DNA of 8,467 nucleotides from CAYZAW01 sp964476505 (GTDB lineage: Bacteria; Bacillota; Clostridia; Christensenellales; CAG-138). Under the pieces are notes generated by a model. It was not told the origin of the DNA. It was given only the letters and a program-made list of their open reading frames with translations, and searched no databases. The position numbers were made by a program, and so were the translations under genes. Below are positions 1 through 5,933 of the stretch, one piece after another. Numbering within the stretch: position 1 is the first letter of the stretch; each line of letters opens with the position of its first letter. The stretch is from assembly GCA_964476505.1 (NCBI GenBank), contig CAYZAW010000063.1, positions 1 through 8,467 of the forward strand. The letters run 5' to 3'.

Positions 1-53
1 CTACGACACTCCGGGTATGAACCGAATGCTCTAGCCAACTGAGCTACGCCGCC
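1..53 (-). tRNA. tRNA-Met (CAT), elongator type, 3' part outside window
   Basis: Read on the minus strand, the gene starts at 53 with acceptor strand GGCGGCG. Then come TA, the D arm GCTC/GAGC, and an anticodon stem TTCGG/CCGGA closing the loop TTCATAC, which gives anticodon CAT. The variable loop GTGTC and the first T-stem bases reach position 1, so the T arm and acceptor 3' strand are cut off by the window edge. It lacks the initiator hallmarks (C1-A72 mismatch, three G-C pairs under the anticodon loop), so elongator Met is the best call. A tRNA-Ile2 with lysidine at C34 cannot be fully excluded from the partial sequence. It lies 82 bases downstream of tRNA-fMet on the same strand, with no promoter of its own visible, so the two are probably co-transcribed. 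Confidence 0.9.
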
Positions 54-135
54 ATATAAGTCACCCGACCAAGAACGTGCTTACCCGAGTGACCTAATCG
101 GTTACACCCATTGCTGCAAACAGCAACGGATGAAA

Positions 136-213
136 TGGTTGCGGGGATGGGATTTGAACCACATGACCTTCGGGTTATGAGCCCGATGAGCTACCAGACT
201 GCTCTACCCCGCG
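136..213 (-). tRNA. Initiator tRNA-fMet (CAT) with an extra base in the T stem
   Basis: On the minus strand the acceptor is CGCGGGG pairing with CCCCGCA, leaving the C1-A72 mismatch characteristic of bacterial initiators. The D arm is GAGC/GCTC with loop AGTCTGGTA. The anticodon stem TCGGG/CCCGA carries the three initiator G-C pairs and encloses CTCATAA (anticodon CAT). The variable loop is AGGTC, the T loop TTCAAAT, and CCA is encoded (136-138). The T stem is odd: the 3' strand CCCAT calls for ATGGG, but the 5' strand reads ATGTGG, one base too many. This makes the gene 78 rather than 77 nt, with a bulged U (plus-strand A161). All other identity features are intact, so it may still work, or the base may be a sequencing error. 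Confidence 0.93.
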
Positions 214-242
214 ACGATGCCGCCTTTTCAACGGCAGTTATT

Positions 243-271
243 AGAATACCACGGCATATTGAAAACGTCAA
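243..271 (-). promoter_or_regulatory. Sigma-A-type promoter of the tRNA-fMet/tRNA-Met unit
   Basis: On the minus strand, TTGACG (266-271) is separated by exactly 17 bases from TATTCT (243-248). Transcription would start near 236, about 23 bases before the mature 5' end of tRNA-fMet at 213. Both boxes match 5 of 6 consensus positions, and placement directly before a tRNA gene makes this a convincing call. Confidence 0.8.
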
Positions 272-422
272 GGCTCTTTTTCACCCAATTTTGAATGATT
301 TCATCGAGCACGCGTGATACGTAGGAAAGCCCGCATGAATGGCGTAAAACAGCGAATTGCGAAAGAGCGTATTGCAAAGCGCCTGCTGCTTTGGGGAATA
401 CGTGAGCATCGCGCCGGCTTGC

Positions 423-451
423 TTGTATGCCGAAGGTAACCGTGCTACAAT
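423..451 (+). promoter_or_regulatory. Probable extended -10 promoter for the YhfC-like gene
   Basis: TACAAT at 446-451 is preceded by TG-N (443-445), giving an extended -10. A weak -35, TTGTAT, lies at 423-428 with a 17-base spacer. Transcription from about 458 would give a leader of roughly 85 nt before the start codon at 545. This is the best promoter in the 272-544 gap between the divergent tRNA unit and this gene; nothing else there was recognised as a gene or RNA. Confidence 0.5.
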
Positions 452-544
452 ACTTACACGCGCATAGTATTGGAAGCAGCATGCAGCTAGGCGGCAGCCC
501 ACTGTAAGATATAAGCTGACGGCGCGTGAATGAAGGAGGATATC

Positions 545-1423
545 ATGGAACCATTGGCGGCGTATACCGTACCAACCTTATCGATCATTTTCATGGTGGT
601 GGCAATGCTTGCGGGCATTGCGTTCCCGGTCGTGATGTATCTAATTCTGCGAAAGAAATACCATTGCGATCATATGCCGTTTTTTATCGGCTGCTTGGTG
701 ATGCTTCTGTTCGCCTTTGTATTGGAGCAGATCGCGCATACCATTATTTTAAAATCCCCGCTGGGCACCGGCATTATGTCCAACATTTGGCTGTATGGGC
801 TGTACGGCGGCTTTATGGCGGGCTTGTTTGAAGAGGGCGGGCGTTTTCTGGCATTCAAAACCGTGTTGAAAAAGAAGAACACCAAAGACTGCAACGCACT
901 GATGTACGGCGCGGGTCACGGTGGTTTTGAGGCGTTTTATATTTTAACCTTCTCCATGATCAACAACCTTGTGCTTGTTGTGATGATGAGCGCTGGCGGC
1001 AGTGAAGCGCTTGCGGCAGGACTTATGGGAGATGCCGGGGCACAGGTGCAAAATGCCATGATGCAGCTTGCGGCAACGCCCTCCGGCTTGTTTTTGGTAA
1101 GCGTGCTGGAGCGCGGTGCGGCAGTGATCGCGCAAATCGCGCTTTCTGTAATCGTTTGGTTTGCGGCAAAAGGAACGGGCAAACGTTTCTGGCTGTTCCC
1201 GCTTGCAATTCTGTTCCATATGGTTTTAGATGCAGGCGCGGTTGTGATGGCAAGTTATGTGTCCAACGTGCTTTGGGTGGAGCTGGCAGTGTGGGCCTTT
1301 GCCGCAGTGATGGTGTATGTGGCTTACCGCGTTTGGAAACGCTGTGCAAAGCCTTCGGAGCCGGAGACCGTACAAGAGGCTTCTTCGGAAGCATTGCCGG
1401 ATGCCGCGGAAGAAAACAAATAA
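545..1423 (+). CDS. YhfC-family (CPBP-like) intramembrane metalloprotease homologue
   Basis: The product is a 292-residue polytopic membrane protein resembling the YhfC family (DUF2324), which is related to CAAX-processing/bacteriocin-immunity (CPBP/ABI) intramembrane proteases; its substrate is unknown. Hydrophobic segments lie near residues 10-35, 45-68, 78-95, 131-150, 183-208, 215-238 and 243-262. The putative active-site motifs are E96-E97-G-G-R100, H125-G-G-x-E129, E189-R190 and H225-x3-D229, matching the Glu-Glu/His pattern of the superfamily. The tail (about 268-292) is acidic, Ala/Glu-rich and probably cytoplasmic. The start at 545 is preferred because AAGGAGG (533-539) sits 5 bases before it; an in-frame ATG at 530 overlaps that site and has no Shine-Dalgarno sequence of its own. 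It is a single-gene unit between a promoter near 423-451 and a terminator at 1445-1471. The family call is firm; protease activity is inferred from motifs. Confidence 0.85.
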   Translation: MEPLAAYTVPTLSIIFMVVAMLAGIAFPVVMYLILRKKYHCDHMPFFIGCLVMLLFAFVLEQIAHTIILKSPLGTGIMSNIWLYGLYGGFMAGLFEEGGRFLAFKTVLKKKNTKDCNALMYGAGHGGFEAFYILTFSMINNLVLVVMMSAGGSEALAAGLMGDAGAQVQNAMMQLAATPSGLFLVSVLERGAAVIAQIALSVIVWFAAKGTGKRFWLFPLAILFHMVLDAGAVVMASYVSNVLWVELAVWAFAAVMVYVAYRVWKRCAKPSEPETVQEASSEALPDAAEENK

Positions 1424-1444
1424 TGCACGTGCGGGATATCGCGT

Positions 1445-1471
1445 AAAGGAGAGGAAGCCCTCTCCTTTTTT
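1445..1471 (+). terminator. Rho-independent terminator after the YhfC-like gene
   Basis: A perfect 10-bp stem, AAAGGAGAGG (1445-1454) with CCTCTCCTTT (1459-1468), encloses the tetraloop AAGC. The run of six T at 1466-1471 completes it. It lies 21 bases after the stop codon. Confidence 0.9.
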
Positions 1472-1628
1472 GTATATTGCAAGCAAAAAACGTAAATATA
1501 TAGATTTGGTTTATTTGGTAAGGCAGCCACATCCTTAAAGATGGCATTTTATGAAACTGTGAACACGTCTTGTTAGCGTGAACAATCTGTAAAAATCAAC
1601 AGAGTATATGAAAAAACGGGTAACCGTG

Positions 1629-1637
1629 TGATATACT
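1629..1637 (+). promoter_or_regulatory. Candidate extended -10 element for the zinc-ribbon gene
   Basis: TGATATACT (1629-1637) is an extended -10 with TG-N before TATACT. No good -35 is seen 16-18 bases upstream. The near-palindrome ACGGGTAACCGT lies immediately upstream (about 1615-1626) and could be an operator. The start codon is 31 bases downstream. Confidence 0.4.
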
Positions 1638-1667
1638 GGCAAGCAGATTTTGTTGGAGGTGATACAC

Positions 1668-2057
1668 ATGAAAAGCGTGAAACCGGGTAGAGGCCCGTCC
1701 GCGTTAGGCGTTTGGGGCTCTGTTGTGTGTGTGATCGTGGGTATTTTCTGGACGATCATGGCGGCAAGCATGGGCGCGCCTGCCATTTTCCCGATATTCG
1801 GCGTTCTGTTCATCATAACAGGTATTATTAACGGCTTGTATAATTACAAAAACGCCACCGGTAAAAACAGGTATTCCACATTTGATATTACGGAGGACGG
1901 CGAGGAAATCGATCCCTTACAGGCGCGATTTTCAGGGGAGCAGCCGATAGATACCGCATCGCGGGAGTCGGATGCCGGCTTTTGCCCTTACTGCGGCGCA
2001 CCTGCCGAGGCGGGCTATGCCTTTTGCCGCAAGTGCGGAAAGCGTCTGCCGGAGTAA
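1668..2057 (+). CDS. Small membrane protein with C-terminal zinc ribbon
   Basis: This 129-residue protein has two hydrophobic helices (about 12-33 and 38-58), a polar linker (about 59-103), and a C-terminal zinc-ribbon knuckle pair: C106-x2-C109 and C120-x2-C123 in the context FCPYCG...FCRKCGKRLP. Such short zinc ribbons (zinc_ribbon_2 type) are common at the ends of Bacillota membrane proteins; no specific function can be assigned. The start at 1668 is chosen because GGAGGT (1655-1660) lies 7 bases upstream. A TTG at 1650 would extend the frame by 6 residues but runs through that site. It has its own terminator at 2078-2105 and a candidate promoter at 1629-1637, so it appears monocistronic. 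The short N-terminus before helix 1 is basic, which favours a cytoplasmic N-terminus and cytoplasmic zinc ribbon. Confidence 0.8.
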   Translation: MKSVKPGRGPSALGVWGSVVCVIVGIFWTIMAASMGAPAIFPIFGVLFIITGIINGLYNYKNATGKNRYSTFDITEDGEEIDPLQARFSGEQPIDTASRESDAGFCPYCGAPAEAGYAFCRKCGKRLPE

Positions 2058-2077
2058 AACACAAAACAGTATAGTCA

Positions 2078-2105
2078 GGGGGCGGTTATGTGCCGCCCTT
2101 CTTTT
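2078..2105 (+). terminator. Rho-independent terminator after the zinc-ribbon gene
   Basis: GGGCGG (2080-2085) pairs with CCGCCC (2093-2098), extendable by G-U pairs at the base, with a 7-base loop. It is followed by TTCTTTT (2099-2105). It lies about 20 bases after the stop codon. Confidence 0.8.
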
Positions 2106-2194
2106 GGAAAGTATAAAAACAAACTGAGAAAACGATTGCAAACGGCAAGCCGCCATATGGATTGTCCTTTGTATAATCGGGAGGATACGTTCGC

Positions 2195-2752
2195 ATGGAG
2201 ATAAACATATTGAGGCGGTTGCTGCCAACAGTTGCCGTTATCGTTTTTATTTTCTATTCTGCAATCTATTTATTGTTTTACCGCCGCAGGAAGCTCCCTT
2301 TTATCCGTCATGTAACGCTGTATGTGTTTATTGGCTACTGCCTCTCGCTGATCTATTTAACGATTTTATGGTACTGGCCGGACATCACGTTTTTACCGGG
2401 ATATTATTCGCTTAACCTAAAGCCGTTTATATGGCTCAACGAAACCTATTACATGGGTGCCGCCCGCATGGCAAAGCAACTCCTGCTGAACATTGCAATG
2501 TTTATACCGTACGGTTTGCTGCTGCCAATGACGTTTAAAAAGCTTCGGCGCTTCTGGAAAACCGCCGCCGTTGCGCTGGCAACTACCGTGTTGATCGAAA
2601 CGCTGCAATACTTCATGGGGCGAAGCGCGGATATTGACGACGTGATCATGAACCTTGCGGGCGGTATGCTGGGGTATCTGCTCTTTTACCTACTAAACCG
2701 CCTGCTATACAAACGCCGCTGGTGGCAAAATGCCATAGGTATAGCCGCGTAA
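2195..2752 (+). CDS. VanZ-like family membrane protein
   Basis: A 185-residue membrane protein of the VanZ-like family (PF04892), named for the teicoplanin-resistance accessory protein VanZ; the biochemical role of the family is not established. About five transmembrane helices lie near residues 10-29, 40-60, 95-112, 121-138 and 149-172. The family signature is clear: N99-I-A-M-F-I-P-Y-G-x3-P111, then E135-x2-Q138 and D146-x-D148-D149-x3-N153-x2-G156 opening the last helix. The ribosome binding site is GGAGG (2180-2184), 10 bases before ATG 2195, which is a little long; no better start is seen. It sits between a terminator and a weak hairpin terminator and precedes the BlaI/M56 module. Function in lipophilic glycopeptide tolerance is only family association, not shown here. 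Confidence 0.88.
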   Translation: MEINILRRLLPTVAVIVFIFYSAIYLLFYRRRKLPFIRHVTLYVFIGYCLSLIYLTILWYWPDITFLPGYYSLNLKPFIWLNETYYMGAARMAKQLLLNIAMFIPYGLLLPMTFKKLRRFWKTAAVALATTVLIETLQYFMGRSADIDDVIMNLAGGMLGYLLFYLLNRLLYKRRWWQNAIGIAA

Positions 2753-2758
2753 AGCTTT

Positions 2759-2788
2759 ATGCCGCTCAGCTTGGGGCGGCATTCGTTT
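2759..2788 (+). terminator. Probable terminator after the VanZ-like gene
   Basis: ATGCCGC (2759-2765) pairs perfectly with GCGGCAT (2776-2782), 7 bp plus possible T-G and C-G extension into the loop. It is followed by the poor T tract TCGTTT (2783-2788). It lies 7 bases after the stop codon. The weak T tract makes read-through into the BlaI/M56 module possible. Confidence 0.55.
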
Positions 2789-2795
2789 ACAATTT

Positions 2796-2813
2796 GTTAA
2801 TCAAATGGTTACC
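2796..2813 (+). promoter_or_regulatory. Candidate repressor operator, copy 1 (upstream of -35)
   Basis: GTTAATCAAATGGTTACC is an imperfect dyad (half-sites GTTAATCA and, on the other strand, GGTAACCA). It matches the element at 2854-2871 at 14 of 18 positions in the same orientation. It lies just upstream of the TTGACA box. Binding by the BlaI-type repressor encoded next door is inferred from the arrangement. Confidence 0.5.
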
Positions 2814-2821
2814 GATTCTCC

Positions 2822-2850
2822 TTGACATTCCACACGTAAGACATTACCCT
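2822..2850 (+). promoter_or_regulatory. Promoter of the BlaI/M56 module
   Basis: A perfect -35 box TTGACA (2822-2827) is followed, after 17 bases, by the poor -10 TACCCT (2845-2850). The two related 18-bp dyads at 2796-2813 and 2854-2871 flank it on both sides, as expected of a repressed promoter. Confidence 0.5.
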
Positions 2851-2853
2851 TGC

Positions 2854-2871
2854 GTTAACAAAATGATTAAC
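2854..2871 (+). promoter_or_regulatory. Candidate repressor operator, copy 2 (leader region)
   Basis: GTTAACAAAATGATTAAC has perfect 5-bp inverted ends (GTTAA/TTAAC) around 8 bases. It starts 58 bases after copy 1. It lies between the -10 box and the ribosome binding site GGAGG (2874-2878), so a bound protein would block transcription start. Confidence 0.55.
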
Positions 2872-2883
2872 ACGGAGGATGAT

Positions 2884-3267
2884 ATGAAGGAACGTATCCC
2901 ACTGGCGGATTCGGAATGGCGTTTGATGCAGATTATATGGGAGAAATCCCCTTGTACGTACCGGGAGATATGCAATGCTGCCTGTCCGGCTTATGGTTGG
3001 ACGAAGCACGCCGTGATCTCCTTTTTAAAGCGCATGGAGGCAAAAGGCGCTATCCGGGTGGAAGATGCAAAGCCTGTGAAACTGTATTACCCGCTGTTGG
3101 ATAAAAGCGAAGCCATTCATCTGGAAACTGAGGACGTGCTGGATCGCGTGTATAACGGAAATATTCTTTTGATGGTGCAATCTGCCACCCGTGCGCGGCA
3201 ATTAACGGCGCAGGAGTTAACGGAGCTGGAACGGTTGTTGGAAGCCGGGAGGGACGCGCATGAATAG
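2884..3267 (+). CDS. BlaI/MecI/CopY-family transcriptional repressor
   Basis: This 127-residue winged-helix repressor of the penicillinase-repressor family (PF03965) normally binds dyads as a dimer and is inactivated by proteolysis when the partner M56 sensor is triggered. The DNA-binding part covers about residues 6-75: the family opening LADSEWRLMQIIWE (8-21), recognition region around W39-T-K-H-A-V-I-S-F-L (39-48), and R50-M-E-A-K-G-A-I (50-57) leading into the wing. Residues 80-127 form the helical dimerisation tail. The Asn-Phe pair cleaved in staphylococcal BlaI is not evident in the tail (Y90-N-G-N-I-L-L), so the inactivation site may differ. The start at 2884 is set by GGAGG at 2874-2878, 5 bases upstream; the frame stays open upstream but has no matching site. 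Its end overlaps the M56 gene by 8 bases, implying translational coupling. Autoregulation through the dyads at 2796-2871 is inferred. Confidence 0.9.
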   Translation: MKERIPLADSEWRLMQIIWEKSPCTYREICNAACPAYGWTKHAVISFLKRMEAKGAIRVEDAKPVKLYYPLLDKSEAIHLETEDVLDRVYNGNILLMVQSATRARQLTAQELTELERLLEAGRDAHE

Positions 3268-5851
3268 CTTTATGGAACGGTTGTTCAACATGAGCCTGCA
3301 AGCGGGCATATTGATACTGTTGCTTTTGCTGTTGCAGCAGGCAACAAAAAAGCATATCTCCCCACGTTTGCGCTACGGCTTATGGCTGCTGCCGGCGCTT
3401 CGGTTGCTGATACCCGTTCGCTTTGCAAGCAGGCTTTCTCTTATGCCTATATTGCAAATGGAAGCGCAAGCCCCCGCGGCGCTGCCTGTTATCCCGGTGG
3501 TAAACGGCAGCGCCCCGCAGAGTATGCCCGTTACGCCTGCTATCTTGCAGGAATTGCCTGCTGCCTCTATACCTCAAGGCGCACAGGAGATTGCGGCTGC
3601 GCCTACGCCACAAGCCCAACCGGATATGATGACGGTGCTTTTTTGGATATGGCTGGGGGGCGCAATCCTCATCCTTTGCTACATGCTGTATGTGAACCTG
3701 CGCTTTTTCCGGCAAACACAAACAACACGCAAGCCCTTGGAGCAAGCCGGAAAGCTGCCTGTTTATTTGGTACCGGCGTTGGCTTCTCCCTGCCTGTGCG
3801 GATATTTTAGCCCCGTGATACTGGTCAACGAGGCCGCGCTTATATCGGCGGATACGCTGTTGCTGGTGCTTCGTCATGAGCTTTGCCATGATAAAGCGAA
3901 AGATCAATGGTGGGCGCTGCTTCGGAATTTCTGCTGTGCGGTGCACTGGTTCAATCCGCTGGTATGGTGGGCGGCTTTTCGCAGCCGGGCGGATTGTGAG
4001 CTTGCCTGCGATGCGCGTGTGATGCAGGGCTTTACCCAGCCGGAAAGGGTAAGCTACGGCATGGCGCTGTTGTCTATTATCCGCACAGGCGGGAAGCGCC
4101 CCGGACATCTGGTGAACACCGCAACCTCCATGACGGGTGGTAAGCGGGAGCTTAAGGAGCGTATTACCCGTATTGGCAGAAAGCAAAAAACGTTACTGCT
4201 CGCTACCGTTGCAGTACTTATATGCGCGGCGGCGTTTGCGCTGGCTGCCTGTTCAGAACGTATAGAGCAAAAGGATAAAAGCTATGCGCAAGCCCTGTTT
4301 GATGGGAGAACACAGTACGTTGGTGACAACGCGGCGGTAGGCAACCTGCTTGGTGTATTACAGTTTCCGCAGGAGATGGAGCAGGCAAAGCTTACATTCG
4401 AGCTTTTTACCTCTGCCGAGCCTTACGGCCTAAAGGCTACGTTTATGATGGAGGATGCGGCGTATTCCACCTTTGAGCAGCAAGACAACCGAATAGCGAT
4501 CGAGAAAAATGCCTTGGCGCTGTTTGCGCTGATAGAAAACATGGAACAGCTGGAAATTGAGGTCACAAACGGCGACCGGGCAACGGTATGGCAGTATTCG
4601 GGCAGTTGGGCAGGCTATATACTGGGTAATATGGCGTATTACAGGCAGTCTGTAGCGCAGGTGGAGGAGCTGCTGGCTGTTGTGCCGCCGGAGCTGCCGC
4701 GCGGTGCGCATATCGTTTCTAAATTGAAGAACGGGCGCGTGGAATCCTCATTGGGAATGCCCTTAAGCGCTGAGGACAATGCCGCCTGCGATGATGCAAT
4801 CAATCTTTTTTTCATTACCTCCGCCGCATGGGAAGCGCAGGATATCTCAACATTAGAAGATTGCTATTGCATTGAAAAAATCAATACAAGCATCGTGGCG
4901 CCTGCAGAGGTGTACTACGTGTTCCTGATGAACGGCAAACCGGCGGCGCAGGCTGCGGGATCGAATTGGTACAGCAACATTATGCCGGAAAGCTACAATG
5001 CCATTGCCGCGCTGTTTCATGATGCAGGCTTTGCCATCGAGCCGGAGCCGCCTATGCCCACGCCGGAGCCTGCCTATGACCGCACAAACCCCACACAAAC
5101 GGCGGAGGAATTCCTACAGCGGTATTTTGACGAGATGGCAACAGGCAATACGAACTGGAATTGGGATGCCAACAGAAAAGACGAAATTGGCGGATTGGTG
5201 GCAAGAGACCCGCAAAACACGCTTTACAACGATAATATCCTTCTTTTGCAGCAATGGATACTCTATAAACAATATCTGGCGGAAACGGGCTACCGCATCG
5301 ATGTGGATATCGGCAGGTTTGAAGCATTGGAGGTAAAGTCCTTCGGCGCGGTGGATTCCAAAATACCGGGGATCGAGTATCAGTTGATCGGTTATTTTAA
5401 AACCTCCGCTTTCAGCACGCTTGTGGATTTAGGCATGTGCCTCAATGAAAAGGGAGAGTACGCCATCGTTTCTGTGGATTTCCCGGATTGGAAAGAGTAT
5501 ATCGCGTTTTGCAGCGGTTTTAAACAGTACATGCTTGAAAACGATCTGATGGATTACCATAAAACCGCCTATATCGCTTCCCTGCGAAAGCAGCGAGATC
5601 AGGCGATCTCCGAACGTGAAAGCGTGTGGAAACAGGGCAGGCGTATCTGTGAGCCCTTTTCTGTGCGGCGTTCCTTCATTGAAATCGCTGATTACGGTAT
5701 CACGATGAACAGCAATGGCGTAGAGCTTGCGAAAGATAAGCTCGATACGGATACGATATGCTTTGATCGCAAGGAGGAAGGCGTTACGCTGTTGCATGTT
5801 ATCGGAAACAGCCTGCCAAGTCCCAAAGCCAGTCGGAAGCCGGGCCGATAA
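3260..5851 (+). CDS. M56 (BlaR1/MecR1-type) membrane metalloprotease sensor with DUF4825-like and unknown extracellular domains
   Basis: This 863-residue signal-transducing membrane protease, partner of the BlaI-type repressor, would cleave it or trigger its cleavage. The N-terminal half is typical: helix 1 (about 13-27, after the family opening MNSFMERLFNMSL), helix 2 (37-53), a Pro/Ala-rich loop (65-122), helix 3 (124-146), then the cytoplasmic zinc protease with H206-E-L-C-H210, V228-H-W-F-N-P233 and the third ligand E247 in A-D-C-E-L-A-C-D. Helix 4 is at 310-330 and ends in LAAC (328-331), a lipobox-like tetrad. The outer part is not a penicillin-binding domain: 342-475 resembles DUF4825 (Y353-V-G-D-N...G361-N-L-L), and 476-863 is not recognised, with a Pro-rich linker at 594-605. 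BlaR1 itself is only about 600 residues. The start at 3260 has GGGAGGG 6 bases upstream and overlaps the repressor gene. The last roughly 11 codons appear to be antisense to a lost gene (see 5799-5891), so the original C-terminus may be missing. Confidence 0.88.
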   Translation: MNSFMERLFNMSLQAGILILLLLLLQQATKKHISPRLRYGLWLLPALRLLIPVRFASRLSLMPILQMEAQAPAALPVIPVVNGSAPQSMPVTPAILQELPAASIPQGAQEIAAAPTPQAQPDMMTVLFWIWLGGAILILCYMLYVNLRFFRQTQTTRKPLEQAGKLPVYLVPALASPCLCGYFSPVILVNEAALISADTLLLVLRHELCHDKAKDQWWALLRNFCCAVHWFNPLVWWAAFRSRADCELACDARVMQGFTQPERVSYGMALLSIIRTGGKRPGHLVNTATSMTGGKRELKERITRIGRKQKTLLLATVAVLICAAAFALAACSERIEQKDKSYAQALFDGRTQYVGDNAAVGNLLGVLQFPQEMEQAKLTFELFTSAEPYGLKATFMMEDAAYSTFEQQDNRIAIEKNALALFALIENMEQLEIEVTNGDRATVWQYSGSWAGYILGNMAYYRQSVAQVEELLAVVPPELPRGAHIVSKLKNGRVESSLGMPLSAEDNAACDDAINLFFITSAAWEAQDISTLEDCYCIEKINTSIVAPAEVYYVFLMNGKPAAQAAGSNWYSNIMPESYNAIAALFHDAGFAIEPEPPMPTPEPAYDRTNPTQTAEEFLQRYFDEMATGNTNWNWDANRKDEIGGLVARDPQNTLYNDNILLLQQWILYKQYLAETGYRIDVDIGRFEALEVKSFGAVDSKIPGIEYQLIGYFKTSAFSTLVDLGMCLNEKGEYAIVSVDFPDWKEYIAFCSGFKQYMLENDLMDYHKTAYIASLRKQRDQAISERESVWKQGRRICEPFSVRRSFIEIADYGITMNSNGVELAKDKLDTDTICFDRKEEGVTLLHVIGNSLPSPKASRKPGR

Positions 5852-5891
5852 AGCGAAACACCTCATTGATGGATTGAAACAATGCTTCCAT
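5799..5891 (-). pseudogene. Remnant 5' end of a lost divergent gene, possibly an alanine/glycine:cation (AGCS) symporter
   Basis: On the minus strand an ATG at 5891 is preceded at 7 bases by AAAGGAG (5899-5905) and by a -10 box TATACT (5922-5927), so this is a proper gene start. The reading frame, however, closes after 30 codons. The peptide begins MEALFQSINEVF, continues FIGPASDWLWD, and then breaks into LAGCFR before a stop at 5799-5801. The first 24 or so residues recall, from memory, the N-terminus of some Clostridia sodium:alanine symporters, where a similar FIGP-SD-LWD stretch leads into the first helix; that match was not computed. The remnant lies entirely inside the 3' end of the M56 gene on the opposite strand, which suggests that a deletion joined the two near 5818. 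It could instead be a short leader peptide. Confidence 0.45.
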
Positions 5892-5921
5892 AACGACACT
5901 CCTTTATTTGTTCTTACTGGC

Positions 5922-5927
5922 AGTATA
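5922..5927 (-). promoter_or_regulatory. -10 box of the divergent minus-strand promoter
   Basis: TATACT on the minus strand would place the start near 5915, just before the AAAGGAG at 5899-5905. No convincing -35 is seen 17 bases further out. The 11-bp inverted repeat TACTG-G-CAGTA (5915-5925) overlaps the box and could be an operator. Confidence 0.4.
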
Positions 5928-5933
5928 GTCCGG

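Noticed and set aside
111..126. Hairpin TTGCTG-CAAA-CAGCAA between the two tRNA genes
   Set aside because: There is no T tract on the minus strand after it, so it is not a terminator; it is probably just spacer or a processing structure.
355..385. Imperfect direct repeat GCGAATTGCGAAA / GCGTATTGCAAAG
   Set aside because: Only 10 of 13 bases match, with no further copies and no link to a promoter; chance is a sufficient explanation.
230..482. Short open frames in the 214-544 divergent region
   Set aside because: They overlap the tRNA promoter, have no ribosome binding sites and show no protein-like features.
1023..1547. 174-codon minus-strand open frame
   Set aside because: It is antisense to the YhfC-like gene and crosses its strong terminator; no ribosome binding site or motif supports it.
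2172..2177. Perfect TATAAT before the VanZ-like gene
   Set aside because: Transcription from it would begin at or inside the ribosome binding site (2180-2184), and no -35 lies at proper distance, so it is unlikely to drive this gene.
3380..4186. 268-codon minus-strand open frame
   Set aside because: It lies opposite the M56 protease core and its translation is Arg/Gln-rich without recognisable features, as expected from antisense of a GC-rich gene.
3260..5851. A beta-lactam sensor (true BlaR1)
   Set aside because: The outer region lacks a recognisable STxK...SxN...KTG set, and no beta-lactamase or mecA-like gene is in the window; only the protease half is BlaR1-like.
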